A DNA stretch of 45,396 nt, taken from Parendozoicomonas verongulae (GTDB lineage Bacteria > Pseudomonadota > Gammaproteobacteria > Pseudomonadales > Endozoicomonadaceae). The DNA is taken from the NCBI RefSeq assembly GCF_009711465.1, contig NZ_SMME01000848.1, forward strand, positions 1 through 45,396. The letters are read 5' to 3'. A model generated the notes under the pieces. The model was not told the origin of the DNA. It saw only the letters and a program-made list of their open reading frames with translations, and made no database searches. Made by a program: the position numbers and the translations under genes. Each line of letters starts with the position of its first letter. Position 1 is the first letter of the stretch. This document shows, in pieces, positions 27,919 through 37,698 of the stretch.

Positions 27919-29055
27919 ATGAATGGCGACTCACCTCACTCTCAAGCAACTCCCCACTGGCAGCAACTCAAACACTGGCTGCAGCTTTTCCATATTCCCG
28001 GTTTGGGGCCAACCCGTTATCAGAAACTGCTAACTGCTTTGGGTTCTCCTGAGCAGATATTTGCTGCAAGCACCGCACAACTCAAAACTCTGCTGCCGGA
28101 ATCTCTGGTAAAAGCCATCACGCTGGTGGAGCGAAATACCTTTGTAAACGCTGCGCTGGAAAACACCCGCCGGTGGCTGGAGAGCAGTGAGCATCACCAT
28201 ATTCTGACGCTGGATAACTCGCTTTACCCCTCCTTTCTGAAAATGATTCACGACCCTCCCCCCATACTGTTTGTGGATGGTGATGCACATGTTTTGAGTA
28301 ACCGGCAGATGGCTATTGTTGGTAGCAGAAAACCATCCTATGCCGCGGTGGAGGTGGCAAGGAGAACAGGCACTGAACTGGCAGAACAGGGTTTAACTGT
28401 AACCAGTGGTTTGGCTCTGGGTATTGATGGAGCTGCTCATCAAGGTGCTCTCCAGGCTGAAGGTCCAACGGTTGCTGTGCTGGCAGGCGGAGTGGATTGT
28501 GTTTACCCCCATCGTCACAGGCCGCTGGCAAAGGCTATTACTGAGCACGGTGCTGTTGTTTCTGAGTTTGCTTTGGGTACCCAGCCCAAGTCTGGCCACT
28601 TCCCCCGCAGAAACCGGATTATCAGTGGCCTGAGTGTTGGTGTACTGGTTGTAGAAGCTGCCATTGCCAGCGGTTCACTGGTGACAGCGCGATGTGCTCT
28701 GGAACAGGGGCGAGAGGTGTTTGCCATGCCGGGCTCGGTGAATAATCCGGGAGTGCGCGGGTGCCATAAACTGATTCGTGAAGGGGCGTGTCTGGTAGAA
28801 AACACGGCTCAGATTCTTGAAGAGCTAAGTGGTGTTATCTCCGCTGAGAAACGATTACAAACTGCTTTCCCTGAGCTTCAACCCGAGTGCCCGGAGCAGC
28901 AAAAGGTCCTAGAGCTGATAGGCTTTGAAACCTGTCATCACGATGAGCTGATTTTGCGCTCCGGTATGGAGAGCCACACACTTTCTGAAGTCCTGCTGCA
29001 TCTTGAGCTGGGAGGCTTTGTCAAAACTGTTGCTGGTGGATTTGCAAGGGTATGA
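27919..29055 (+). CDS. dprA: DNA-processing protein DprA (Smf)
   Basis: DprA protects incoming single-stranded DNA and loads RecA during transformation. A helix-hairpin-helix-like SAM region (residues ~20-80, IPGLGPTRYQKLL) precedes the Rossmann-like core. The core shows VGSRKPSYAAVEVA, TSGLALGIDGAAHQGAL, TVAVLAGGVDCVYPHRH, FPRRNRIISGLS and EQGREVFAMPGSVNNPGVRG. A DML1-like winged helix ends the 378 residues. No convincing ribosome binding site precedes ATG 27919, so translation may be coupled to the LysM gene 41 bases upstream. Confidence 0.95.
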   Translation: MNGDSPHSQATPHWQQLKHWLQLFHIPGLGPTRYQKLLTALGSPEQIFAASTAQLKTLLPESLVKAITLVERNTFVNAALENTRRWLESSEHHHILTLDNSLYPSFLKMIHDPPPILFVDGDAHVLSNRQMAIVGSRKPSYAAVEVARRTGTELAEQGLTVTSGLALGIDGAAHQGALQAEGPTVAVLAGGVDCVYPHRHRPLAKAITEHGAVVSEFALGTQPKSGHFPRRNRIISGLSVGVLVVEAAIASGSLVTARCALEQGREVFAMPGSVNNPGVRGCHKLIREGACLVENTAQILEELSGVISAEKRLQTAFPELQPECPEQQKVLELIGFETCHHDELILRSGMESHTLSEVLLHLELGGFVKTVAGGFARV

Positions 29056-29107
29056 TGCGGTGGTTCGGATAAGACCTGAAACAGAGAAAAAAGGTTAAGG
29101 GAGTGAA

Positions 29108-29677
29108 ATGAGTAAGCTATCAATGGAAGCCTCTGTAGAGGCCGTCTGTTCAGTTATTCGAGGTGGTGGTGTGATTGCCTATCCCACGGAGGCCGTGTGG
29201 GGATTAGGCTGTGACCCCTGGAATCAAAAAGCCGTTGAACGGATTCTTGAAATTAAGCGCCGCCCGGTTGAGAAGGGTTTAATTCTTGCGGCTTCTGATC
29301 AGGAGCAAATTGCCCCTTTGCTCGAAGGGTTATCTCAGAAACAAAAAAAACTGCTTGATGATAGCTGGCCAGGGCCGGTTACCTGGTTGATTCCCGACCC
29401 AAACCAATGGGTACCGGATTGGGTGCGAGGTCAGCATAACTCCGTTGCCGTGCGCGTGAGCGCTCATCCTGTTGTGCGAGAGCTGTGTGAAAGCTGGGGT
29501 AAGCCTCTGGTATCCACGTCAGCCAACCGTGCCGGAGAGGACGCACTGGTTGAGCAAGTGGACGTTGTGGCTCAACTGGGTGATGAGCTGGACTGTATTA
29601 TTGAAGGTAAAACCGGCGATTCAACTGCCCCTTCCCGTATTTGCGATCTTGTGACTGGCCACATTCTTAGAAGTTAA
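29108..29677 (+). CDS. tsaC: Threonylcarbamoyl-AMP synthase TsaC
   Basis: TsaC (YrdC/RimN) makes threonylcarbamoyl-AMP for the t6A37 modification of ANN-decoding tRNAs. The 189 residues are the single YrdC domain. They contain GGVIAYPTEAVWGLGCDP, the KRRP motif (KRRPVEKGLI), SWPGPVTWL and the SVAVRVSAHPVVRELC and STSANRAGE blocks. GGGAGTG precedes the ATG. The gene follows dprA by 52 bases, the conserved order. Confidence 0.96.
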   Translation: MSKLSMEASVEAVCSVIRGGGVIAYPTEAVWGLGCDPWNQKAVERILEIKRRPVEKGLILAASDQEQIAPLLEGLSQKQKKLLDDSWPGPVTWLIPDPNQWVPDWVRGQHNSVAVRVSAHPVVRELCESWGKPLVSTSANRAGEDALVEQVDVVAQLGDELDCIIEGKTGDSTAPSRICDLVTGHILRS

Positions 29678-29752
29678 GCCGTGAAATAAAATGGCTTATC
29701 TATACTTCTGCCCGGGCGTGGCTTTGGGGGAGGTCGCAATAGGTGAATTTCG

Positions 29753-29784
29753 CCTGAGGTAACGCTTTTTCTGTTTATCTCAGG
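29753..29784 (+). promoter_or_regulatory. Hairpin covering the ribosome binding site of the next gene
   Basis: CCTGAGGTAA (29753-29762) pairs with TTATCTCAGG (29775-29784), nine Watson-Crick pairs and one G-U, around a T-rich 12-base loop. The 3' arm contains AGG, the only candidate Shine-Dalgarno for the ATG at 29795. Folding could limit translation. It might also be a weak terminator for tsaC, since the T-run lies in the loop. Confidence 0.35.
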
Positions 29785-29794
29785 TAAAAACTCC

Positions 29795-30916
29795 ATGAAA
29801 ACAGCTTTACTACCAGTTTCTCAGGCATGGTACTTTGTCCGTTTCTGGTTTGTTGCTTTTGCTTGCCTTGCCTCTCTTTCTTTCGCCTCAGGCGCAAAGA
29901 CTTCAGTGTGTGATGAGCTTGAGGAGGAGTGGAATGCTCCCCTTCGTTTCCACTGCCCCGCCACTGCTCCTGAACTTCCTGCTGGGCACACTCTGAAGGT
30001 GATGACCTGGAATGTTCAGTTTATGACCGGTGGTGTTTATAACTTCTGGGATGGTCCGGAAGCTGTACCCATGCTGCAGGTGGAGCTGCAAAAACAAGTT
30101 GCCGGGAAAGTCAGTCAGGTGATTCGCGATGAAAAGCCGGATGTTGTATTGCTTCAGGAGGTAGATCGTGACACCCGTGTGGGTATGGATCAGATTCAAT
30201 GGTTGATGGATGAGTTGGGAGATATTTATCCCTGCTACAGCGCAACCGCTTATTCCCGACTCAACCAAAATCTGACTTTGCCTGAGCGAAAGCGCCCTGC
30301 TGAGCAGAATCTGGTGACCTTGAGCCGTTTTCAGATGGGGACACCGAGGCGTCATGATCTGGCTCGCATACCAGAACGCTATGTCGTGCCCATGAGCTAC
30401 CAAAGGGCGATGCTGGAAGTACCTGTCAAAACAACAATGGGGCACCACCTTCACGTGATCAATCTGCACACAGATGCTTCATTTGCCAGGAACACCGGGA
30501 TTAGTGAGAAGCAGATTGCGCAGATAGACAGTTATCTTGAAGAGCTTGAATCCAAAGGTATTGAGTGGCTTGCCGGTGGTGATTTCAATGCGTTGCCCCC
30601 AGGTCAATACGAGCTTTTAAATGCAGACAGTCAAAGCTGGTACGAACAGAAAAGCCCTTTGGAAACACTCAGCCGCAAATATCCAATGGTTCCGTCTGTT
30701 GCGGATGCCACAGGTTCTGAGCGACACAAATGGTTGACTCAGATTCTGTTTGAAAAACACGGGCTGGATCAGACGCTGGACTATATTTTCTACTCGCCCC
30801 GTGTGCCTTCTATCAATGGCTATGTTTTGCAGGAGCCGATTTCCAAACAAGCATTATCGGATCACACCCCGGTTGTGGTGGAGTTCGCCTTGCCCTCGTT
30901 CCCGAATCACAGATAA
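29795..30916 (+). CDS. Secreted endonuclease/exonuclease/phosphatase-family protein
   Basis: This 373-residue protein has a signal peptide (hydrophobic 15-33, FASG-like end). The EEP fold has its motifs in order: MTWNVQF (metal/substrate Asn), LLQEVD (catalytic Glu), the His of NLHTDASF, GGDFNALPPG (Asp and Asn), LDYIFYSP, and SDHTPVVVEF (Asp-His). The family includes DNases, sphingomyelinases and phosphoinositide phosphatases; the substrate cannot be read here. Export suggests action in the periplasm or outside the cell, for example on host lipid or nucleic acid. It sits between tsaC and hemF, where I recall a quinone oxidoreductase in Pseudomonas. Confidence 0.88.
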   Translation: MKTALLPVSQAWYFVRFWFVAFACLASLSFASGAKTSVCDELEEEWNAPLRFHCPATAPELPAGHTLKVMTWNVQFMTGGVYNFWDGPEAVPMLQVELQKQVAGKVSQVIRDEKPDVVLLQEVDRDTRVGMDQIQWLMDELGDIYPCYSATAYSRLNQNLTLPERKRPAEQNLVTLSRFQMGTPRRHDLARIPERYVVPMSYQRAMLEVPVKTTMGHHLHVINLHTDASFARNTGISEKQIAQIDSYLEELESKGIEWLAGGDFNALPPGQYELLNADSQSWYEQKSPLETLSRKYPMVPSVADATGSERHKWLTQILFEKHGLDQTLDYIFYSPRVPSINGYVLQEPISKQALSDHTPVVVEFALPSFPNHR

Positions 30917-30970
30917 CAGTGGTAGGATGCCTATCCTGTTGAACCCGAATTGAAGAAGCAGGGTGCCTGA

Positions 30971-31891
<921 letters not shown>

Positions 31892-31911
31892 TTAGCAGGG
31901 GAGGTATAAGA

Positions 31912-32742
31912 ATGAATGTTGCAGTCGATCAGTACGCCGTGATGGGCAACCCCATCAAACATAGCAAATCTCCCATTATTCACGCCCTGTTTGCCGAACA
32001 GACAGGGGAGCGGCTGCGCTACGAGGCTCTGCTTGTTCCTACAGATGGCTTTGGCGAAGCCGTTGAACTGTTTTATCAGGACAAAGGCTGCGGTCTGAAT
32101 ATCACTGTGCCCTTCAAACAGGATGCCTGGAATGCTGCTGAACGCATGACTGGCCGCGCCCGCCGAGCCGGTGCTGTTAACACTCTCTGGAAAGATGAAA
32201 CTGGCACCCTCTGGGGGGATACAACCGATGGCGTAGGGCTGGTAAGGGATCTGACTGAAAATAATGGCGTAACTCTTTCCAAAAAGCGGGTGCTGATATT
32301 GGGTGCTGGTGGCGCTGTACGTGGCGTGCTGGAACCCATTCTTGAACAGGGCTCTGCTGAGGTTGTGATCGCCAATCGCACCGTTAGTCGGGCGGAAGAG
32401 CTGGCAAAACTGTTTGGTGAACTGGGCAAGGTTTCAGCCTGTGGCTTTACCGAGGTGGAAAGGGAGTTTGATGTGGTGATCAACGGCACATCTGCAAGCC
32501 TCGAAGGGGAATGCCCTCCTCTGCCGGACTCTGCAATAACAGCACAAACTGCTGTGTACGACATGATGTATGGCGCTGGTGACACTGTGTTTAACAGCTG
32601 GGCAAAATCCCGTGGGGCTGAAAAAGTGATGGATGGCCTCGGCATGTTGGTTGAGCAGGCGGCGGAATCGTTCTCTATCTGGAGAAATAAGCGACCCGAC
32701 ACACAACCGGTTATTCAAATGCTTCGTAATGAGTTGATCTGA
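31912..32742 (+). CDS. aroE: Shikimate dehydrogenase (NADP+)
   Basis: AroE reduces 3-dehydroshikimate to shikimate. The 276-residue product has the shikimate-binding start YAVMGNPIKHSKSPIIH, the catalytic Lys in NITVPFKQDAW, the Asp in GDTTDGVGLVRDL, the NADP Rossmann motif LGAGGAVRGV and the NGTSASL block. I use ATG 31912, with AGGGGAGGT at 31897-31905; a longer in-frame version from 31882 overlaps the hemF end and this ribosome binding site. Confidence 0.96.
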   Translation: MNVAVDQYAVMGNPIKHSKSPIIHALFAEQTGERLRYEALLVPTDGFGEAVELFYQDKGCGLNITVPFKQDAWNAAERMTGRARRAGAVNTLWKDETGTLWGDTTDGVGLVRDLTENNGVTLSKKRVLILGAGGAVRGVLEPILEQGSAEVVIANRTVSRAEELAKLFGELGKVSACGFTEVEREFDVVINGTSASLEGECPPLPDSAITAQTAVYDMMYGAGDTVFNSWAKSRGAEKVMDGLGMLVEQAAESFSIWRNKRPDTQPVIQMLRNELI

Positions 32743-32797
32743 TTTGAAATACCGATGTTATGATTGACGCTGCCTTTTACTTTCAGGGGGATGAAAT

Positions 32798-33358
32798 ATG
32801 GCTGGTACGCAACTGAGCTTCATTATTCTGGTTGATGCAGGGGATAACGATGTTCACAAGATTCGCGACGCCCTGCTCAAGCTGGAAGCTCTGCACATTG
32901 TTCATTGCCCTCTTGGCCCCACAGATTTGATCTGTGTTGGTTCTGTTGCCAGCATGGATGAACTGAAAGGCTTGATGAGCACTCAGGTTCCTCAACTGTT
33001 GGAAGACAAGTTCAATCCTATCGAGAAAACCGAAACTCTGCTGGTTATGGATCAGTATGGTGAGAAACTGACAGCTGAGACATTCTCCCGCCCCAACGGC
33101 ACAGGTGCCTGGATATTCACAGACCAGAAGGTGAGCAGCAGCCACCTGTCGGCCAAACTGATAGATCATTACCCAGAAATTATTACTGCCTATAACGTAC
33201 TTGGCTGTCACGACAGCATCTTCTATGCTGAAGCCGAAACGTTAGACAGACTTATGGCTGTGATCGACGAAGGCTTCCGCACTCTCCGGGGTATTGGCTC
33301 TTCTGGGAAGCCTATGAAAGTGCTGTCTCGTACGGATACGCGACTCGTTCTGATGTAA
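32798..33358 (+). CDS. Protein with two RAM-like (Lrp/AsnC effector) domains, no DNA-binding part
   Basis: The 186 residues read as two ferredoxin-like alpha/beta halves. The first (about 5-84) has FIILVDAGDNDVHKIRDALL...LICVGSVASMDELKGLM...EKTETLLVM, closely resembling the ligand-binding RAM domain of Lrp/AsnC regulators. The second (about 105-186) runs AWIFTDQKV...ITAYNVLGCHDSIFYAEAETLDRLMAVI...DTRLVLM with the same pattern. No helix-turn-helix precedes them. AGGGGG lies seven bases before the ATG. It could be an amino-acid sensor or a partner of an Lrp protein. The fold is inferred by eye from pattern. Confidence 0.65.
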   Translation: MAGTQLSFIILVDAGDNDVHKIRDALLKLEALHIVHCPLGPTDLICVGSVASMDELKGLMSTQVPQLLEDKFNPIEKTETLLVMDQYGEKLTAETFSRPNGTGAWIFTDQKVSSSHLSAKLIDHYPEIITAYNVLGCHDSIFYAEAETLDRLMAVIDEGFRTLRGIGSSGKPMKVLSRTDTRLVLM

Positions 33359-33389
33359 CAACACTCCAACGTCTGACTAAGGGGCCTGC

Positions 33390-34007
33390 ATGTCTTACCC
33401 TGATCTTCCTGGCCCCTGCTCTCCTCTCCCCGGTGATCTGCTATTTCTCCATACACGAGATGAACCCCGTATGGCGGCGGTGTCTCGGATATTTTCGGGT
33501 GTTCACGGTTTTGTCATCAACCATGTGGCTATGTGTGTGGAAGAAGGTGAACTGATAGAAGCTGTGCCGCCACTGGTTAGACAGGTCGCCCTGACAGACT
33601 TCCTGCAAAAAGCTCATCTGGATGAACAAGGGCAGCCCCGCGTACTGGTGTGTCGGGTTAAAGGTATGGAGCACCATAACATCAATATTGCTGTAGGGCG
33701 TATTTTCCAGCATATCGGGAAGCCTTATAACGAGACATACATGCCATCTGAGGATGAGTGGTTCTGCAGTTCTCTGGTTCAGGATGCCTGGTATCACGGT
33801 AATAACGGCGAGCATGTTTTCCCACAAACGCCACTGGAGTTTCGTGATCCGGCCACCGGAGAGATTATGCCGTTTTGGGAGGAGTACTATGAAGAGCGCG
33901 GGCTGGCTGTTCCCCAGGGGTTACCCGGCTCCCATCCGGCTTTAATCTCCCGCTCTCCCAATCTTACTGTTGTGGGCTGTTTTGGAGTCTTTGAATTAAA
34001 AGAGTGA
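33390..34007 (+). CDS. YiiX/YebB-like permuted papain-fold (NlpC/P60 superfamily) protein
   Basis: The 205 residues follow the permuted NlpC/P60 pattern. GDLLFLHTRD and HGFVINHVAMCVEEGELIEAVPPLVR supply the conserved His at the start of the core, and SEDEWFCSSLVQDAWYHG supplies the likely catalytic Cys. Members act as peptidases, amidases or lipid hydrolases. There is no signal peptide, so it is probably cytosolic. Its 3' end overlaps the convergent crotonase gene by 12 bases. Confidence 0.75.
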   Translation: MSYPDLPGPCSPLPGDLLFLHTRDEPRMAAVSRIFSGVHGFVINHVAMCVEEGELIEAVPPLVRQVALTDFLQKAHLDEQGQPRVLVCRVKGMEHHNINIAVGRIFQHIGKPYNETYMPSEDEWFCSSLVQDAWYHGNNGEHVFPQTPLEFRDPATGEIMPFWEEYYEERGLAVPQGLPGSHPALISRSPNLTVVGCFGVFELKE

Positions 34008-34808
34008 ACGATCAGCAAACGGTTTTGGCTCTTTACCTTTTTCCGCCAAGCCGTTCTTCATAGCGATGCTTTGGTTTTTTCTACCAAGCAGACGCATCTG
34101 AATCAGGCGCTCCCATAACAATGAACGACGGGGGCCTGCTTTCCAGGTTTTGCGAAGCAGTAATTTGGCGGCGGCTGTCTGGTCGGGAGACTGTTGACTG
34201 ATAATACCAGCCAGCTTTTCCGCGTCCTCTACAGGCGAATCACTGAGCTTGCTGACCAACCCGTATTCAAAGCCTTCCTGCCCGGTGAATACACGACCGG
34301 TTGTCGTCAGTTCAAAGGCAATATCGTAGCGTGTCAGTGTGGTAAGCGTTGCTGTAGCACTCATATCAGGGATCAGTCCCCACTTCACCTCCATAACAGA
34401 CCACTTGGAATCAGGCGTTGCTATTCGATAATCCGCCCCCAAAGCAATCTGTAAGCCTCCTCCATAGCAGCTCCCGTGTATTGCACCTATAACCGGCACA
34501 GGGAGTGTTTTCCAGATATACGCTACATTCTGAAATGTGTTGGCAGACGACCAGGGAAGCTTAAAGAAGAACTTGGGCACCATCAGCGGATTTTTACTGA
34601 GAGCCTTGAAGTCGAGTCCGGCACAGAAGGACTCTCCTTTACCGGATAAAACCACAGCACGAATACTTTTGTTTGTGCGGATGTGTTTGGCAGTAGCAAT
34701 CAGCTCTTTAAATAGCTGCTCATCAAGACCGTTGTGTTTTTCAGGGCGGTTCAGAGACACATAGGCAATATGTTCTTTTGTATGAAAAAGGACTCGCTGC
34801 TCAGACAT
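33996..34808 (-). CDS. Enoyl-CoA hydratase/isomerase (crotonase) family protein
   Basis: The 270-residue protein has the crotonase fold. SLNRPEKHNGLDEQL is the N-terminal block, SFCAGLDFKAL supplies the first oxyanion-hole residue, and HGSCYGGGLQIALGADYRIATPDSKWSVMEVKWGLIPDM supplies the second oxyanion hole and the signature region. The typical second catalytic Glu position reads as Asp (LIPDM), as in several isomerase-type members. The physiological acyl-CoA substrate cannot be assigned. It ends inside the last 12 bases of the convergent YiiX-like gene. Confidence 0.9.
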   Translation of the reverse strand: MSEQRVLFHTKEHIAYVSLNRPEKHNGLDEQLFKELIATAKHIRTNKSIRAVVLSGKGESFCAGLDFKALSKNPLMVPKFFFKLPWSSANTFQNVAYIWKTLPVPVIGAIHGSCYGGGLQIALGADYRIATPDSKWSVMEVKWGLIPDMSATATLTTLTRYDIAFELTTTGRVFTGQEGFEYGLVSKLSDSPVEDAEKLAGIISQQSPDQTAAAKLLLRKTWKAGPRRSLLWERLIQMRLLGRKNQSIAMKNGLAEKGKEPKPFADRSLF

Positions 34809-35074
34809 CTTAGTGCCTCGTTATCATTATTGTATTACGCATACTTCCACACCTTCCCATCACGTTTCTAGTCGTTGACACTTTTTGGACGAATTTTTAC
34901 TTCGTCAAACAATGCTCTTTATCCAATGGTAAAGCTTAGAGCAGTAAACTCCGTGAAGTTTAAATGTACATAAACACACATAATCGCTCATAATCTGTAC
35001 ACCGGAGGGCACTTTAGAATAAAAATGGATAGCTCTCTGTGAGGATGGATGTCACACACTAAAGAAGTACCAAA
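34809..35074. promoter_or_regulatory. Intergenic region upstream of the Tsx/OmpK-like gene
   Basis: The 266-base AT-rich gap between divergent genes has a TTGACA hexamer at 34875-34880 on the plus strand without a clear -10 17 bases on. It also has an inverted repeat GACGAA/TTCGTC (34888-34893 with 34901-34906) and two TGTACA hexamers at 34965-34970 and 34996-35001, 31 bases apart. These could be regulator sites for the porin gene. No coding frame or RNA gene is evident. Confidence 0.35.
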
Positions 35075-35851
35075 ATGAATAACACACACAAATTAGTAGC
35101 AACACTGGCTCTTTCCGCGAGCTTTGCAGCGGGCACGGCGACAGCCGGCAGCATCACTGAACCTGTATGGAGCTTTGCCAACGTCAGCATCAACCATTTG
35201 GATTGGTCCACAGGGACCGAGCAACGTACTGGTAATAATGGCAACAGGAAAGAAGACTTTAACTATCTGGAAGTTGAAGGTGGTGCAGGTTATAACTGGG
35301 GTGAAATCTACGGCTTCTATGACATCGAAAACCCAGGCCGTAAGCGTGAAAATGAAGATGGCAAAGAAAAGCGTATTGCTACCAAGGGCACCATGCATTA
35401 CTACCTGGGTGACTCTCTCTTCTCCCTTTATGCGCAGGTTTACCACTTCAATTCCAAGCCTTTCTATGAAACCAACACCGTTGTCGGCCTGGGCTACCGC
35501 TACTCCAACGGTTCCGGCTTCTGGATCAAACCATGGATTGGTGGTCACTATGTAGACAGCGACAATGGTTACAGCGGTACAAACGGCATTATGGCTGGCT
35601 GGGTGCTGGGCTATAACTTCAAGGCTATGGATCAGGACTTCATGATCACCAACTGGCATGAAACTGAGTTTCTGCGGGCCAGCAAATACAAAAGAGTGAA
35701 CGGTAACCTTGGTATGAACGGTGCCGTTGCTCTGTGGTGGAATGCCTCCCAGCACATCTCTGCCGGTGTTCAGTACCGCTACGCTAACAAGAAACTGGGC
35801 TTTGATGGTAATAACAACGCGATGATCTACACCCTGAAGTACAACTTCTGA
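35075..35851 (+). CDS. Outer-membrane nucleoside-channel protein, Tsx/OmpK family
   Basis: The 258-residue protein has a signal peptide (1-24, ATA cleavage) and alternating beta-strand segments ending in a terminal Phe (KYNF), the mark of an outer-membrane barrel. The runs YLEVEGGAGYNWGEIYGFYDIENPG and FWIKPWIGGHY, and the repeated aromatic belts, match the Tsx/OmpK channel family, which passes nucleosides. A perfect bidirectional terminator follows. The facing gene is a UshA-type nucleotidase, which would make nucleosides in the periplasm. Confidence 0.85.
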   Translation: MNNTHKLVATLALSASFAAGTATAGSITEPVWSFANVSINHLDWSTGTEQRTGNNGNRKEDFNYLEVEGGAGYNWGEIYGFYDIENPGRKRENEDGKEKRIATKGTMHYYLGDSLFSLYAQVYHFNSKPFYETNTVVGLGYRYSNGSGFWIKPWIGGHYVDSDNGYSGTNGIMAGWVLGYNFKAMDQDFMITNWHETEFLRASKYKRVNGNLGMNGAVALWWNASQHISAGVQYRYANKKLGFDGNNNAMIYTLKYNF

Positions 35852-35876
35852 TCTTTGTTGTTGTAAGTGTGTCGAT

Positions 35877-35910
35877 AAAAGAAACCCGGCTAATCAGCCG
35901 GGTTTCTTTT
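35877..35910. terminator. Bidirectional terminator, 15-bp perfect stem
   Basis: AAAAGAAACCCGGCT (35877-35891) is exactly complementary to AGCCGGGTTTCTTTT (35896-35910) around an AATC loop. A-runs and T-runs at the stem ends serve both strands. It separates the porin gene from the convergent nucleotidase gene. Confidence 0.93.
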
Positions 35911-35931
35911 ATGGGGTTCTGATTGTTATGG

Positions 35932-37497
35932 TTACTTACGCACAATACCCGCAGGGGTAAAGTCAGAAACCTTCAGCGGGGAATGCTTCTCAGTAAACTC
36001 GCGCAATACCTCTGCATCGGCGAAGCCGGTGTCTACGAAGCCAGGCATTTTCTTCACGTTGGGGTAGTTGTCACCACCGCCAGCAGAGAAACTCAGCAGA
36101 GCCATTTTGTAGGTCTTGTTCAGGTCGATAGCTTCGCCACCAATCCTCACATCGTGAACTGCGCCACTCTCGATTACCATTTCAATGCCGGAGAAGTGTG
36201 CAAATGCACCACTGTTGGCTGGCTTGAGGGCAACCACGTTCAGGTAGTCCATCACTTCCTGACCATTCATTTCAACGGTAGTCAGGGTGTTGCCGAAAGG
36301 CAGAACAGTCAGAATGTTCTTGTAGGTAATTTCACCTGCAGGAATACTGGCACGGATGCCGCCGCCGTTCATGGTCGCAAAGTCTGCACCGGTCTTTTCA
36401 ATAAATGCCTGGGTGATCATAGTGCCAAGATCAGTTGGCTGGAAGCGTACTTCGCTGCGCTCACCCATCAGGCGCTCATCAACAGAGCCAACCCTGGCTT
36501 CAACCAGCTTGGCACCTTTCTCATGGTAAGGCGCCAGCAGAGCCAGCATGGCTGGGTCTTCCTTGATAGTGATTTCCTTATGGTTCACAGGAATCAGCTT
36601 GTAGCTCACCAGTTTCAGTACACCATTGCGGAACTCGAAGTCTGCACGGCCAATAAACTTGCCCAGCTCATTAGCCTGGAAGATATAGGTGCCGTTCTGC
36701 TTATCCGGGCGTTCCAGGGTTTGATGGGAGTGGCCACCGAAAATCATATCGATACCATCCACATTGCGAGCCAGAGTTACATCCCCTGGAGAATTCACGC
36801 CATGGTTGGCATCTTCGTAGTAACCCAGATGGCTGGAGACGATAACAATGTCAGAGGCCTTTTTCAGTTCAGGCATTAACTGAGAAGTTGCTTTCACTGG
36901 AGAGATAAAGTCCAGGCCAGCAGTGTTGGCCGGGTCAGTGGCTTTGGGGGTGTCGATTGTGGTGAGGCCCATCACTGCCACACGTAAGCCATCAAACTCA
37001 AAAGTGGTGTAAGGCTTGAATAGAGGACTGCCAGTTTTTTCATCAATAATATTGGCAGACAGGAAAGGGAAGTCTGCGATGTCTTGTTGCATCATCAAAA
37101 CATCCCGGGGCTTATCGAATTCATGGTTGCCGACGGCCATAGCGTCGTAACCCAGTAAATTCATGCCTTTAAAATCAGGGATGGCATCTTGCAGGTCGGA
37201 CTCCGGTACACCGCTGTTAACGTCACCGCCAGACAGCAGCAGTACATTGCCGCCCTCATCTTTTACTTCTTGACGAATCTCATTTACCAGAGTCATCCGG
37301 GCAGACATACCCCAGCGACCCTTGTGGTCTCGCCAGAAACGACCATGGTGATCGTTGGTGTGAAGAACGGTCAGCTTATATGTTTTGTCTTGTTCATAGG
37401 TTCCTTCAGGCTGTTGCTGAAGGAAAGAACAGGCACTGACAGCAAGTGCCAGAGCTGTTGCTGTAAGCAGCTTAAACCCACGATTCATAGAAATCAT
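35932..37497 (-). CDS. 5'-nucleotidase / UDP-sugar hydrolase (UshA type), lipoprotein
   Basis: The 521-residue protein hydrolyses nucleotides or UDP-sugars in the periplasm. The signal peptide ends in a lipobox with Cys23 (LAVSAC). The metallophosphatase motifs are VLHTNDHHGRF, SGGDVNSGVPES, VGNHEFD and GGHSHQ. The C-terminal 5'-nucleotidase domain has NGGGIRASIPAGEIT and the substrate-stacking region near FSAGGGDNYP. A residue after the lipid Cys is Ser-Phe, compatible with outer-membrane sorting. AAGGA lies eight bases before ATG 37497. It faces the Tsx-like channel gene. Confidence 0.93.
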   Translation of the reverse strand: MISMNRGFKLLTATALALAVSACSFLQQQPEGTYEQDKTYKLTVLHTNDHHGRFWRDHKGRWGMSARMTLVNEIRQEVKDEGGNVLLLSGGDVNSGVPESDLQDAIPDFKGMNLLGYDAMAVGNHEFDKPRDVLMMQQDIADFPFLSANIIDEKTGSPLFKPYTTFEFDGLRVAVMGLTTIDTPKATDPANTAGLDFISPVKATSQLMPELKKASDIVIVSSHLGYYEDANHGVNSPGDVTLARNVDGIDMIFGGHSHQTLERPDKQNGTYIFQANELGKFIGRADFEFRNGVLKLVSYKLIPVNHKEITIKEDPAMLALLAPYHEKGAKLVEARVGSVDERLMGERSEVRFQPTDLGTMITQAFIEKTGADFATMNGGGIRASIPAGEITYKNILTVLPFGNTLTTVEMNGQEVMDYLNVVALKPANSGAFAHFSGIEMVIESGAVHDVRIGGEAIDLNKTYKMALLSFSAGGGDNYPNVKKMPGFVDTGFADAEVLREFTEKHSPLKVSDFTPAGIVRK

Positions 37498-37665
37498 GAA
37501 TAAAGTCCTTGAGGCCGATGTTTTAAGTTCTTCAGGGAGGCTTTGGCAGGTGTCCCCGTAATGGTGGGTAGACTATCAGGATTGGTAGGTAGTTTTTCTG
37601 ACAAATGTCATTTGCCGGCGTAAAGATTTTGTGAATATATAGGTATTTAATCCGTTGTTTGGTGG

Positions 37666-37690
37666 GCGGCCATTTTTGCAATATGGCCGC
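37666..37690. other. Hairpin after aceK
   Basis: A perfect 8-bp stem GCGGCCAT/ATGGCCGC with a 9-base loop lies just 8 bases beyond the aceK stop. There is no T-run on the minus strand, so it may be a weak or Rho-assisted terminator. Confidence 0.45.
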
Positions 37691-37698
37691 TGTTGCCT

